Source of the DNA: Chondrus crispus
Lineage: Eukaryota; Rhodophyta; Florideophyceae; Gigartinales; Gigartinaceae
Assembly: GCF_000350225.1 (NCBI RefSeq)
Contig: NW_005179077.1
Coordinates: 1 to 64,000, forward strand
Direction: 5' to 3'
Length of the DNA: 64,000 bases
Part shown: positions 9,974-22,867 of the stretch, in pieces
Layout: each line of letters begins with the position of its first letter
How positions within the stretch are numbered: position 1 is the stretch's first letter
Made by a program: the position numbers and the translations under genes
Notes under the pieces: model-generated
The model's input: the letters and a program-made list of their open reading frames with translations, nothing else
Databases searched by the model: none
Told to the model about the DNA's origin: nothing

Positions 9974-11094
9974 TTTACCCGAGTTGATCTAAAACAGAAA
10001 TTCACGCAATGGCAGTGAAGTTGGGAGAGGTTTCTGCGATTTTCGGAGTAGCATTCGTTCTTTTTTTCCTGTTACGGCAGGCTACGTTTCTCTTGTGAAT
10101 GAGGTGCGGGATCCGATTGAAATATCAACTGAGCAGGCTCGCTAGACTTGTCTACAGAGACGCACTTGCCTGAGGTTGGTACGTACTGGTGAAATCGCCA
10201 TATCCCAAGGTGCAGCTGCGATTAAAAGCTTTGCAATGACATGTTCGCTTCCGCTCTTGTGTTCTGAATTGCATTACAGCGTTTTACTGCATGTCTTCTA
10301 TGCTGTCCTTGTTGGACTCGTCACACAGCTAGGACAGGTGGACACGTGTGAGTCAAAAGAGAACTTTCTTCCCTGAAAATGATATAAAGTCTACCCCCCC
10401 TGAATATGACATCAGAGGCACTTCGCCCAAGCCCACGTACTCTTCTCAATACTGTATAGCAAAGATGAGCTTGAGTGAAAATGAATTCATCGTTCTACGT
10501 AGAAAATGGATGCGCAGGTTGAGCTCACTTGAAGTCAACAGTGCGTACGGAATCCGGAGTTGGAAACTAAAACTTTTGATCACGAAGCATTTCGGGACGC
10601 CGCAAGTTTGTCAACAGTTCTTCATAGCAACATTTTCACTTCGATCACCAACATCTACGTACTGCACGTTGCTGTACAGTACCCTTGGGTACAGTATATC
10701 TACGGTATGGGTTTCTCTATCCGGTAGGCACGAAGCTCCGCGTTCCAAACGGACATGGCTGCATCGCTATTGTACATTGCGAAAGTGTGTTTCAAAATGG
10801 AAGTGCTGATGTCAGCACCTCTGAATCTTGTCTAAGAAGTACATCTTCCCATTTTTTGTCTTATGAAAGAATCCACCCACAATTGCCAGTAGCTTTTACA
10901 AAGCGAATCACTTCGAAGAGCAAAAAATGACTGTACGGCACTGCACCGTAAATGCGAAGTACTGTACTGTACCGCCGTATGGTAGGCGTGGACCTACTGG
11001 CTTGCACTGATGACCTGCGAAGTCAGTCTCAGCAGCAGTGCATGTTTATGCTCATTATGAAAACAATGGCGTGACTTGCCCTGCCTTGTGTTCC

Positions 11095-11150
11095 AGTTGA
11101 TCCCGACAACAGAGCACTTCATGTGAAGTGCTCTGTTGTCGGTATCAACT
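11095..11150. repeat. Near-perfect foldback, 27-bp arms
   Basis: The arms 11095-11121 and 11124-11150 are inverted copies with one mismatch and a 2-nt loop. The central part reads GACAACAGAGCACTTCA. The foldback shares its right edge with the next one. Confidence 0.85.
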
Positions 11151-11248
11151 GATATATGTAGCCATGCTAATATCTCTAGCTGTTCACAGCCATGCTAATA
11201 TCTCTAGCTGTTCACAGCTAGAGATATTAGCATGGCTACATATATCAG
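11149..11248. repeat. Foldback with perfect 34-bp arms and an internal 28-bp tandem copy
   Basis: The left arm 11149-11182 and right arm 11215-11248 are perfect inverted repeats. Part of the left arm (11162-11189, starting CCATGCTAATATCTCTAGCT) is repeated directly at 11190-11217, so the loop is itself a duplicate of arm sequence. The structure could form a long hairpin if transcribed. Confidence 0.88.
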
Positions 11249-12209
11249 CACACCTGTAAACCGTCTCAATGGTTGCTTCACGCACTGGACGCGAACCTAC
11301 TGTCCGAGTTACTTGATGGTGTTAAGAACCGACAAAAAGACATAACCATATTATACTACACTGCACAGCGCCACAGTGATACACAGCGGCGAGTAGATCT
11401 TCTGAAACGCAGCTCTTCCCAACGGACGCCGTTTCTGCTTTAAAGCGTAGTTGCGAGCTTCGTACAGTACCCTTCGTACATCACCAGCCGAACGTTTCCA
11501 AAGTTTGAATCGGTTTCTCCGTGAGGTGGGACCCGATTCCACGCTTCCGACGATGAATCGAAAGTCAAAAGATGTACAACAATGGTACGCAATCGAGTTC
11601 TGCGCATTGCAGATGCCACCTCGCTCCTGATTTGTTGTTATCGATACAACACTGCACAGTCTAGTTGCAATACCTCTCGACAGTAGGTGTCACTCTTCTC
11701 CAGAGCGCGATTCGTCAACTGACTTCACTTTTCAGCATATCGAAAGCGAACAAGGACCGCGCGACACCATCTAGCGTACAGACATCTTTAACCATGTTCC
11801 GTGAGCGTGATGGCTTCTATTTTGCCCTCTCCTTTGAAACATGAGAGTTACATCTTCAAGCGGAGAAGCTAGGAGAAATCCACACCTTGTTGTAGAGAAC
11901 GCGATCAATCTTGGCGTTTCGAATATTGACGACATGATGCCTATTATGTACTCTGTACGGCGACGAGGTCATGATCATTGCTGCCTCGGCACGGCGGTAC
12001 TGAACGCAGAAATTTATTCGTCAACATCACGGATTCCATACTGTAAACCTTATTTTACCGTTTAAGTATTTAAGTATCTCTACGACGCTGAGGGGACGAC
12101 GGAGAGCAGCATCAAGACGTGGGTCACGGCACTGAGATCCTTTGCCAGTGTTTGAGCTTGATCTTATTTTCTGCGCTGCTATCGTAACTTGTTATGAGAA
12201 CGTAGAGAA

Positions 12210-12260
12210 AAAGGCGCCATGCATAGCAACACGAATCGAGCTGCTATGCAAGGCGCCTTT
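12210..12260. repeat. Foldback, 19-bp arms
   Basis: 12210-12228 and 12242-12260 are inverted copies with one mismatch (AAAGGCGCC...GCATAGCA) around a 13-nt loop. Confidence 0.8.
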
Positions 12261-15200
12261 CCCCATGCCACCTCCTCAAGATGACTCAAACACGGACGGA
12301 GAAGAATACATTGAAAAGCTTTTTCTACAACCCTTTTAATATTTGACGAAGATGTGCTGTATCAATGGTTTGTAGTACAAACTACAAACTTTGTACTGCA
12401 TCTGCACGGTACGTATTCGGATGTACCGTATGATCGTTAGGTTAGACGGAACAGCGTAACAACCGGCGCATATGCTGTGATGATATGTCTCGGGAGGTTG
12501 TACAGGTCCGTGGACAGGGTCTCTGTGAGCCGCTGTAATTTAACAGATATGTGCAGTACAGATCTGTAAAGAATTACAGGTCGGACGCCTGAAATGTAGC
12601 GGAATGACGAGTTAAAAAAACGAGTTGAGGGAGGCTCGTTTTTGTACAGTTATGGGCCCGGGAATGCAGCTGCGGCCGCATGTGAGTATGTCACGCTCCC
12701 AATCTCAACAACGAGTGTGGCAGGGTACCTTCCGCAGTCTTAGACACTTCGAGAGATACTGTACGTGTACAAGCCCTTGTCACTGATTTTCTGGAAGCTC
12801 AACCACTTTCACCATCTCATGCCGATCATCGAAACCATGCCAACCTCTCAGGGCAGCACCTGCACTCTATGACGAACATAGTGTCGAATAAGACCCTTAA
12901 AAGCACCTTGTTTGTGCCGCAGGCCGAGGCGGTCCTGAGCGGCACTGTAGCAAAGCGTGAGTACCTTGCTCAATTGTTCATTTCCATGTCTACAGACCCT
13001 TACATAAGGTAGTTTCCCGCTCTAGATGGTCCCCCGTCCGTTCTCAGAACAACTGCTGATTTCGTAAAGTTCACCTTGCAGGATACCAGCGCTGGACTGG
13101 TCCAGTGCTGGATTTCAAATCTCTTATGATACTGCAGACTGTCGGCACTACGCTCTTTCTGCACCACCTGATGCCTCATGTCACGGTGTTCCCGACATCC
13201 ACGCAATATGCATGACGTTATACGTACAGTAAAATCCCCCATGCAGTACGAGTATCGTAGATATTCACTAGCACGGAAGGCTGGGGAAGCTGTCCCCACT
13301 TCATCTCATGCCGAAAACGCGCGAAAACAAGCCATACATATTCCGATACGTATTTCCCCTCAACGTCGTTCCGCACCGAGCTGCGTCAAATCAGTTACGC
13401 TTCCTTTCCGCACCATATGCTGTCAACATATGCCGATGCGTCTCTGGATCGGCCCACGGAAACATGCGGAACTACGAGTAAGGTCCTTTAACAATCAAGA
13501 TACGGTAGGCCAAAAGACTCCTTGCCGGCTCACGGTCATTCCCAAATACACGGTTCGCTCCGCTTCATCATTCTTCGTGCTGTAAATCCTCTGTACCATA
13601 CGTGTTGCAAAAACCTAAAGTCTTTAAACATTGCGCAATCCTTCTCCTTATCAAGGAACCTCTTTAAAGAGTGTGATGGGACAGCGAAAAACGCAGCACG
13701 CATTAAGCGGCGATACGGCTTAATTTACAGTGAGAAAAGCAGCAGGGCTTTCAGTCCTCTGTAGAACCAAGTTGCGAGGCTCAATTCTAGCACAGGAATC
13801 GATGCCCTGCTCGTATTGCGGTCGAGGTGTCGTTTTTGCATGCATTCCCTTTGACCATTTGTGACGCCCATGTTGGCTACTCTCTAAGATCTGTGATGAG
13901 ATTTGGTGTAAAAAAAAACCAACTGCCAATCAACTTACGGAGGCTGTACAGTACTGTATTGTATTTAGATATGGCTGATCTCCGCATTTTCATGAATCGG
14001 ACCCAACCGAAATGCCACTTTGAATTCCCTCATGGACTCCTACACAGCGCTCGAACTGCTACAGCTTTGAAAAGTACCAGATAAAGAAACATGTAGACCT
14101 CTATTTATTGAGGCGATTTTCTACCTCTTATTGTAATATTGCTTCTACCCTACCGAGCGAAGCATACCAAGGGTACTGTATAAGCTCTAAAACGTTTTGA
14201 TTTTGTGCCTATGCAGAAATTGTAGCGCAACTTATTCCAATTTCCCTTTTTCTACAGTACAGCAAAGGGCGTAGCTGTGGGCGGACGTAAAATCAGTAGT
14301 TTCCTTTTTGTCGTAATTGAATTAGCGCCAGATTCCCTCAGGTTCAATTACGGGGGTACAAACGAACCGTGTGTCCCGGAATAAAAGACCCAAACCTCTT
14401 TCTGACGGCGTATCTGGTTCTCAGAAATTTTAGAAGGGGTTGAGTACAGTGGAGCGCTCACCATGGACAACCTAATCTTACTGATGTTCCTTCAGACGAA
14501 GTCCTATACGACAATGCAATCCGAAAGATTTCTGTAGAGGCCGATTTTCCCCGCGCTTCTGACCGAAAGGAAGCAATGAGGGATCAAAACTTATCGATCA
14601 GTGACAAAGACTTCATGAAATGTCGTCTAGTGTCTATTGGACTGTTACTTCTGAAATGAGGACAAAAGTTTTTCTATTTTTTTCTAGACAACCCTACTCG
14701 CCATTTCAATTCTGTTTGTTTAAACAAGAGGGCCATCACCACGGGTAAAGCATTTGCTTGTCGATTCCAGCTAAAACCAACTCGTTGATGCTCATGAAGG
14801 TGTTGAAGGAAAAAAAAGGCTTACAGTACGCATTTCTCTTTAAGCCAATTTTATACCAGTAGCATACTTTATAAACATTGCGTTGAGGGCTTCCTACCCG
14901 TCTCTAACTTTAGAAAAATTTAAAGATGACTCAATCTACTAAAGAAAAATAGAAACCGTGGCCATCAAAGTTGAAAAGAAAAAAAAACACAGATTTTTAT
15001 GTTTGCTAACGCTTCGTCGGATAGACACTAGAGGCATTTGGAAATGGACGTCAAGTTGCAAACGTGCATTTGATGCTACCCACAACTTGCTTCAAGAGAG
15101 CTCATGCCGGTGCTTCAGCGATACATCCTGGTCAGACAAGTATGGTATTTAGAGCAGTTCGTGTCTATTTGCGTGTACGTGCGGTGCAATGGTAATAATT

Positions 15201-15432
15201 AAATTTCGACTCGGTGATGCTGTACAAAAAAGGTTAGGTAACAGTTTATAATTCGCCGCGAGGAGTCCCATGTGTCCTTCGCAGGCCTTGCTGAAACCCT
15301 TGTGCCTATACGGTGACTACTGAGCCCATCATGAAGCTAGCCAGCACCCAAGAATTGCGACAAGAGCGCCCCTTACAGAGAAGATGCGGAGTCAAAGCAA
15401 ACTGGAACCAGAGTTAAAATGAGTTCCCCAAG

Positions 15433-16308
15433 TTACAAGCGCTTTGAGGCCTTCCTCTTCTCGTTAGTCTTAGTATAAATGTGACATCTTGCTCTTGGCA
15501 CACTCTCACACATGCCTCTGCAGTGGGGGCAATGCCACTTCTCCCTTCCCTCCAAAGCCTTCTCAAAGTTCCACCTCAGCTCCTTAAAACATGGTTCACA
15601 CACAGCCTTGCGGCACTTTTTCTCCGTGGTCAGGTTGGCGCAAAACATCTTTCGGCTTTTCTGAGTTCGGGCACAAATGTGACAGAACCGACTCGGCTGT
15701 GGAGTTGCATTTTGCCGCGAGCGACGCGATTTCGAAATGCGCTTCTTCTTCGAAAGGGGAGTTGTCGGGCCCCGATTCAGGTTGCGAGTAAACAGGACAC
15801 GTCCGTCGTCGATGATGGGCAATGACACTTCCTCTTTCGCACTCATGGCTGAAATAGATACTAATGGTGTGTTTGACGCGATAAAACTTCCATACGCTAC
15901 ATCCGTCGGAGAGCTCAATTCCGCTTTGACCTGGAAAGATTGCGGAGGTAGGCGTGTGGGACTTGGCCAGTCGATGGCGTGAATAGTAGTCGCCTCGTGC
16001 GCAGTGCCAGAATGTTGGTGCTGCACATGTGGACGTCGGTGGAAGTGTGTACTCATTATGTCTTGCTGAGAAGGCGAAGCTTCGAGCGAGAAATCTGAGA
16101 GCGGAGAAAGTTGAACTGCTTGCAGGCGCGGGGTGACAGCCTCTAGGTCAGCAAGGATATCATGAGACGTTTCTTCCTCATGTGTCTTGACGAGACGCAA
16201 GTCGATGCAAGTCGGAGGGGCCGATTGGGTGTCCCAAGCCAAATCGGCCTCCGTGAACAGGTTTGATGGTGTGAAGTGCGGAGGGCAAGACATCTCGGAA
16301 GTTGCCAT
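15433..16308 (-). CDS. CDCA7/R1-type zinc-finger protein (zf-4CXXC_R1)
   Basis: A 291-residue single-exon protein, ATG at 16308. The first 190 or so residues are low-complexity, Ser/Thr/Pro/His-rich and probably disordered. A basic stretch around 190-205 (LSKKKRISKSRRSRQ) looks like a nuclear localisation signal. The C-terminal domain, roughly 207-280, carries paired cysteines: CHIC, FCAN..CRKAVCEPC, then HCPHCRGMC. This is the order of the R1 (monoamine oxidase A repressor / CDCA7) zinc finger, known in chromatin and DNA-binding proteins. The family's final cysteine pair is weaker here (ARCHIY), so one zinc site may be atypical. Transcriptional or chromatin function is inference. Two long poly-C tracts (sense strand) lie about 190-270 bp upstream of the start. 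Confidence 0.75.
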   Translation of the reverse strand: MATSEMSCPPHFTPSNLFTEADLAWDTQSAPPTCIDLRLVKTHEEETSHDILADLEAVTPRLQAVQLSPLSDFSLEASPSQQDIMSTHFHRRPHVQHQHSGTAHEATTIHAIDWPSPTRLPPQSFQVKAELSSPTDVAYGSFIASNTPLVSISAMSAKEEVSLPIIDDGRVLFTRNLNRGPTTPLSKKKRISKSRRSRQNATPQPSRFCHICARTQKSRKMFCANLTTEKKCRKAVCEPCFKELRWNFEKALEGREKWHCPHCRGMCESVPRARCHIYTKTNEKRKASKRL

Positions 16309-16494
16309 TGAGGTGAGGCTCGACGATGATGATGGAAAGGGTTGGAAAACCTAAGGGGGGTACGTAGTGACGGGGTGGGGAGCAGCTTTGAGCAACTGTG
16401 TGGTGCAGGTCAAATGGAAACTGGATGGCTTCAGTACTCGCCGAGCGGGTGCTTGGAATGATAGATGAAGGAGGATGTGCGTGTGGTGTAATCC

Positions 16495-16579
16495 GGGGGG
16501 GGGGGGGGGGGGAAGAATTACTCTTTGGGCTCACATGCAAGATGAACACGATGGGGGGGGGGGGGGGGGAGGGGGGGGG
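16495..16579. repeat. Long poly-G tracts
   Basis: Runs of 18 G (16495-16512) and 17 G plus A plus 9 G (16553-16579). On the sense strand of the downstream zinc-finger gene these are poly-C tracts about 190-270 bp before the ATG. Confidence 0.9.
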
Positions 16580-17101
16580 CTGATGCGGACTGCTGGGAGA
16601 TGAGCCAGAACGAAGCTAGGTCGAAGCATACATAAAAGGAGGGTACTTTGAAGGGAAAAGGTAGGGTATGGAGGGGCCTGTGAGACGTGGAAGACTGTCA
16701 CGGACATGACACGGGTGGTGAAGACGAGTTTTGCATACTGGTGCTAAAGAACAAGATGTGAGTCAGTGCGAGTGTGTACCAGAGTTAATGCAATGGATGT
16801 TTTTTAGGTAGCACGGCGGTGACTGTGTTGATACAGTACAACTGACGCAGGGTGGCGAGTTTAAAAGTGGGTGAAAAGTATGAGAGAAGCGTTACGAACG
16901 AGGGTAGTGGTGGTCAGCAGCTCGCTCGTGAGCGCGTTCCGGCGGGCAACAAACTGAGGAGGATGCAAGTTGTCTCATACGTAGGGAGGTAATTGATGTG
17001 ACTGGAGTTGACCAACGTCCTTGTAGCTAGAAGGCCAGTGTGGGTGTGGACGCAATTGAGGGGGTTAGTAGAGGGGAGGCTCTTTGAAAATCCCACGCGT
17101 G

Positions 17102-17169
17102 ACGCAGATCGTCTAACGCTGAGAGAGTGGCTTTATCGTAACGCAGATCGTCTAACGCTGAGAGATTGG
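17102..17169. repeat. Two-copy direct repeat, 39-bp period
   Basis: 29-bp units at 17102-17130 and 17141-17169 share ACGCAGATCGTCTAACGCTG and differ by one base near the end. Confidence 0.85.
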
Positions 17170-19673
17170 CCTTCACATTACGTGGACAGTTGCAGTCTTC
17201 CGCACCTCACTGACTTGACTTTTCATAACCGTACAGACAGAACCGATATGACGGCGACGTCACACACGGAATCACGGCGACGACGACGACATCCCGCACT
17301 GTACGCCAATGACACACACAAAAAAGCTCTTCGGCCACTCATAGGAAGGATGACTCGTACTACAATCACAGGTCTCACAGGCCTCTCGCGGCTGCTGCTA
17401 CAGTACTTTTGCGCGACCGCAATCGTCTTTGTGCAACTCTGTATGACTCCCCGCAACTTTCCCTCGGGAGGGACTGTTCCCCAGATCCCAATTGATTGGG
17501 TCCCTTGTGACCACTTTCGTGTTTTTTGCGAAGCCAACAAGACCACATCCCACCGTGCATCTCGGAGACCTGCCCACAGCGAAGATGTGTGTGTCATCGG
17601 CACATGTCCCTGAGGTGTGCTTTGCGCCGGAGGCGACCCCATTCGACATCTTGCTTCAAGAAGCATAGGACTATCGGCGATTCGACATGGCGCCAGCGCT
17701 GGAAATGCAGTGCTGCCCCTCGAGTCGCCGGATGCCTACGCAAGCAAGTTTGTGAGGGTGCAGCACAGAACTGAACACGAAGCACAACGTTTGAAACGGT
17801 CGTGAGATATGGGAACGTGGAGAAACTTTTGGGCGTCTCGTCGCTGACTCTCAACTAAATCTGCGCAAGTATGTACAGTATATAGTTCATACTTGTGTAG
17901 CGTATGTACAACAAAACCCTCCCTCACTCAATGCAGATTAGTAAGGCGGCGTTTAGAATGTTGGTTCTCCGAAGACTTTAATATGTTGTCCAATTGTTCT
18001 TGAGAGCGCAGACAATGTTTAAACCATTTTCCTCGTGGAATATGTCTGATACCGTACCCCGAGACGAAAAGCCTATCTTGTAGAGTTGATGAGTCGTGCG
18101 ATGGGCCTACTGCAGTTTGCGGTGTCTCCTGATCAACATGACTGAGTGTGTAGATGCCTTACAAACAGTATCGCATTACAGCGCTGCACCGTTGCGCTAG
18201 AGCATGCTGTACACATCTTTTGGAGTGGATACAGTTCTTGGGGATGTGAAGGGTATGTGAATCTATGCATGGCATGAGTTGGCACGTTCGACGTATCGCC
18301 TGTCCTAGATATAGTGCTGTACAATGCTGCACATTCAGCTGTACATGACGCTTGTGAAGCTTTGACGTCTCCAAAGGACTGTCTTTCTCCTCGACCAACC
18401 TATCTTCTACGAAAGTGGAAGCAGCAAATTTCTACGACTACCCTTCGTGTATTTGCTCTGCACCACTACGCGTGCCGCCTATCTGCACGTGTCGCCCATG
18501 ACATCCTTTGCGGATAATAAGGGGCTGTACCTAAGACACTGTACAAGGGTACAGTACGGGTGAGGTACCCTTAGGATACAGTAGATTGTCCTGAGGGCAG
18601 CCTACCATGCCAGCAGAGTTGTGCATACTGTACCTCAGAACAATTCCCTCAGAAACTCTGGACCCCTTCCTCTCCCACCTCTGACTTTCTTCCATCCAAC
18701 ACGCTTCAGAACGTGTGCCGCACCAAGAAGCCAGAGCACAGGACGTCAGTGGGGCGAAAGTGGTAGAAACTCATCATTGCTCGCCGACACAGTACAACAG
18801 CGCTTATGTGTACTTTCAAACGCTTCATCTCAAGACTACAGTATGTGCAAGAGCCTATGCCAGGCCTGTGGGCATGTAGTGTCTTGAAGTGCTAGAGTTG
18901 CTGCCGCATGTTGGACTATACGGTACCGTTGGTACAGTATCCTGATATAGACGTTCAAGAGCGCAGTGCTGGTTACGCTCTTGCCTCGCTCTTCAAGTAA
19001 AGTTACCCCTGCACTTGCACAAAACGCATTTCGCGACTTGCATGGTCTCGTTTTAAATGCGCTCTCGCGAAACCATGGCGAATCGAAAGACAATCACTAC
19101 CCTTCGAAGGGTACCATACAGTACAGTACATTGCGTTACAACATGGTTCTGCTACGGTGCCATGTACAAGTAGGACGAGTGCATGTTACACGCTCGCGGA
19201 TCATGGTTAGGAAAGCTCAACTCTTTGCTATCCAAGCTGTCCGTCATTCTTACGTAATTCGAGGGAAAGGATCCTGGACAAGGTGAGAAACCTGTCTTCT
19301 GGCTCTACATTCTTCTCTCACTCAATACAGTGCACGATTGTTTCTGTTGCGCCATCCCTCTGGCCGGCGTTGAGGAAGATATCTGGCCGAGAACCCGGCC
19401 AGTGCCAACGGCTTCTGAAATATCTAATTAGTGTATTCCATAATTAACTTCATTTCGCGCACTACAGCAGTATTTTACACCGTTCTGCTCAGATCGGAGA
19501 TGAGCTGAAGTAGGACCCTGTTGCCAATCAATCTCCGTTCGTTGTCTCATGTTTCGCAATAGGGCAAGCGCAGCTGGTAAAAAACCGCCTGGCCACAGAA
19601 ATACGAAAGCACGCAAAACACCAATGTAAGTTTATCTCCTATATTCCTGGACGTAGAATACTCTAATGTTAGA

Positions 19674-19732
19674 GTGCTGTCCGCAATACTGTACAGGCTG
19701 CTGATAACAACAGCCTGTATTGCGGACAGCAC
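19674..19732. repeat. Hairpin with 22-bp arms and a 5-nt bulge
   Basis: Left arm 19674-19700 and right arm 19711-19732 share GTGCTGTCCGCAATAC and AGGCTG. The left arm has five extra bases between the two blocks. The 10-nt loop and single bulge resemble a small-RNA precursor shape, but no expression can be judged. Confidence 0.75.
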
Positions 19733-22700
19733 CCAGGGTACTGTATGCAGTGCGCATACGGAAGGCATCTTAAAGGGCAAGAACGCATTCTGCAGAAGAA
19801 GAAAAAAAAATGATTGAGGGATGCGACACAGCACAACAAGGGCTTTGTCGTCCCAATTTTTTTGGATTTGTTCAGGAAACCAGTTCTGGCTTCGGACTTG
19901 CACTCTGTACAGCATCTAATTGAGGGCGATGAGAAGGAGTCCCTCGTTTCCAACGTCTCCTATAGTATTACTGCGGATTGCTTCCCGAACGCCAGTATGT
20001 ACCATGGCTTCAGGGAATATCTCACTAAAAAATAAATTGCTCAGGTTCGCCTGAGAGAGGAACCTCAAATCTCACTATGGGGGCCGCCATTGAAGGTACA
20101 CTCTATAAACTCTTCTTTTGGGGAGGAGCTTTCTCGTTGGAATTACACAACAACACTGGACAAGTTATTTTATGTATGATGGCTCTGTGTAATTGATCAT
20201 GAACGGTCTATCGAGTCCGCAATCTCCCCTTCCCAGTCTTTCTGGAGCCTGGCGGCGAGCAGGGTATGATTCTGACAAAACTGCTCTCAGCTGCATGTCC
20301 CGTTGGTTGCTCTCTTGCTTTTTCGCACACCATCCCCTCACCATCATCACTTCCGTTGTGGCTTCATTCGAGGATGACATGTTTTATCTTTGCCGCTCTG
20401 TGCACTAAAGAACAAAAAAGAGTGAAAGAGAATTCCTCCAGCTCTGAACATTACTACTTTTGCACGAGAGGGCAAGTGAGTAGAGCCCCCTCGGGCTCGC
20501 CACAGACACCATGAACCGTTTCTGTCACGTTCGCCTGAAAAGCAATAGCGGGTGCGTGGCGAGCTTAACTTCATCCCAGTTGCCACGCAGAGGTAAACTA
20601 GAAATCACAATGAGAAGTTTTGTGACAGAGATACAAAAGGTTTGGAGGAGAAGCTTTGACCACTTTCAAGTAGTTTTGGTTCCAGTGCCCTTTCAGGCGA
20701 GGGCAGATTTCCACAGGCATGACCATAAAAATATCAAATATGAATGCATCAGTACTTGCGGTTTAACCAGCCTGGCCCTTACGTTTGCCGCCCTGGGGCA
20801 TTGCGGCAGTGGGTAATGAGACCACTGCTCCACCTTTTTAGTTCAACAGACAAGAAATCAGAGGGCAAACTCCCTGAACGCTTCTCCCCAGCCTTCTGCA
20901 TTATCAGGAGTAGGCACGGTTAATTTTAGATTCGTAGAAGCATTTCGGTGCAATGCCGTACTACACATGATGTTCCCGAACTCCTAACGAAACAGGCGAA
21001 TGAATATGTTGCTGCCTAGCATGTGAAATAGTGTTTTGCTTTCGATATGAGTATGAAGAACGCCTTCAGTCGGGTTGTGTCTTTTTTTCTATCGAAGTAC
21101 TCAATAGAGTTTCATCGTCACCAACAATAATACAACGAATTCGGCGTCAAATGCAAAGAGGAGAAACCCAATCACGGAGCGAAATATACTATATATGTAG
21201 AACGTACTGCGATCTGTCTTGGTCTTTCCGCCTTGTTTTATTGGGTACTAGAGGAGGCACTGAAGGACACCCAATGCGATTTGCTCTGGATGACCACTAC
21301 ACAGCGATGTTCGCAATTACGTCACAGTAATGCTACGCATGATCCTCAGTTTCCTGCGGATCACCTCTGATGACGACTGGAGCTTGTGCTGTGGAAAACT
21401 AATGTGCGTCCAATAGCCATCCATTAAGTACTTCGCATTCATCTAAATGTCCTCTCCGCTATGCAACAACCGTAGTTGTTCGACAAGCGGCAGCACCATA
21501 GCATTGACGGGCTCTAGCCATGGCATCAAGTTCCAAACCTCTCTGGCAGTCCCTGCAGCCACATAAGCGATTTATGGGCGTGTTTCATGATGCTGTCCTA
21601 GATGCATTCGCTGGGCGTCCGTTCGGCCCAAGCCGTTTCAGTGAACCACTCACATGCGTTTCAAGAACTTTCGCAGAGCACTCTGCTGCCCAGTTTCGTA
21701 TCAACTTAAATGTCAACTGCCAGGACAGTATGCAGAGAGTTGATGGGTAGTAAGGAATTGTAACTCGGAGCGATTACAGATCCTTCTCCATAGACCTAAG
21801 GGATTGGGTGGTCGAAGACAGATGACATCAGCATTGCAGAACGTCACGTCACATATCAACTTACATTAGTTTTACTACTACGGTACTACAATACAGTGAT
21901 GTACATCGCATGAAGCAGGTATCTTGATTGACACGGGGCTGGTGCAGGGATGTAATGGCTGGAGTGTGGAGGGCAGCTCTCATCGGGCCCATTCTTGACA
22001 ACAGAAAGTCAGGAGAGTGACCTTCATCCAGTGCATTTTGGTTGAACAAGGACGACCTGTACTATGCACAACAGCCGCATGCAACTGCGCTACGATATTT
22101 GACCATATGTACCGTATAGTAAACTTTGCAAAATATCAGTATTCCAGTGCTGTCGCTTGTGGAAAATAGGCCTATGGAGTAAAATACTGCATTGCCGCTT
22201 GCAGCAGAGTCCATCTCCACGTCCAGCTGTTGACGCACTCTCTTCAGTATTATAGGAGGGGAATATGTGGAGGGACAAGAAAAATGTGGGCCAAATCGAA
22301 TCGCGACTCTTAATCACCGTGACAATGGCCAAGCACTGTATGCGGTAGATACTGTATCATGGCCGATTAAGGGCATCTCTATTGGTTGGTGTTTTTTGGG
22401 TCTAATGATCTATGGCCAATGAATTTTAGACCCATTAGACAATTTCGTCTCCACTCGTTCAAAAAAAAAACTGGGTCTATCCCTACCAAAAAATACCGTG
22501 GGTCTATCGCAGGATCTATTCAGACCCCGAAATAGACCCGGCAATAGCCCCGATCAATTCGCCACGTTGCACGCGTGAAGCACAAATCTTGGCATTTCTC
22601 GTCCCGCCTTTCTCGCCACCGCTGCCCCCATCCCCTTCGCCTGGCCTACGGGTTATTTCCAGTCATACGGTTCCCGCGACTTTTATGTGCTACCCAAACT

Positions 22701-22867
22701 GCCCATTGCCGTCCTTCACTGTTTTGTGACGGAAAGAGCACGCGAAGGTCTTCCATACTGCGCACACGTACACATGCAAATTCATTTATCAGGCATGACA
22801 AAGGTACACACACCTCCCCCCCTTCTTTTTACTAACATATCCCTCCTGTTTCTCCTGTTTGGCCGTC

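Larger units (their letters stand above)
9974..15432. other. Gene-poor, repeat-rich region
   Basis: About 5.5 kb with no frame carrying a recognisable domain. It is AT-richer than the gene clusters and dense in the short words TACAGTA and TACTGTA. It contains strong foldbacks (11095-11150, 11149-11248, 12210-12260) and the palindrome GTACCCTTGGGTAC at 10679. Short frames such as 12142-12339 and 13178-13585 look like chance. Confidence 0.5.
16309..22366. other. Gene-poor region with simple repeats
   Basis: About 6 kb without a recognisable gene. It contains long G runs at 16495-16512 and 16553-16579, a 39-bp-period direct repeat (17102-17169), a hairpin at 19674-19732, and palindromes of the TACCCTT..AAGGGTA type (19098-19113). 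Frames up to 201 codons (17008-17613) overlap opposite-strand frames of similar length and show no domain. Confidence 0.5.

Noticed and set aside
12616..12643. Terminator-like hairpin (AAAAACGAG..CTCGTTTTT)
   Set aside because: Only 9-bp arms in a gene-free eukaryotic spacer; no transcript it could end.
16398..22835. Many frames of 60-200 codons on both strands
   Set aside because: They overlap each other on both strands, have no domains, and often start without ATG. Length is compatible with chance in this composition.
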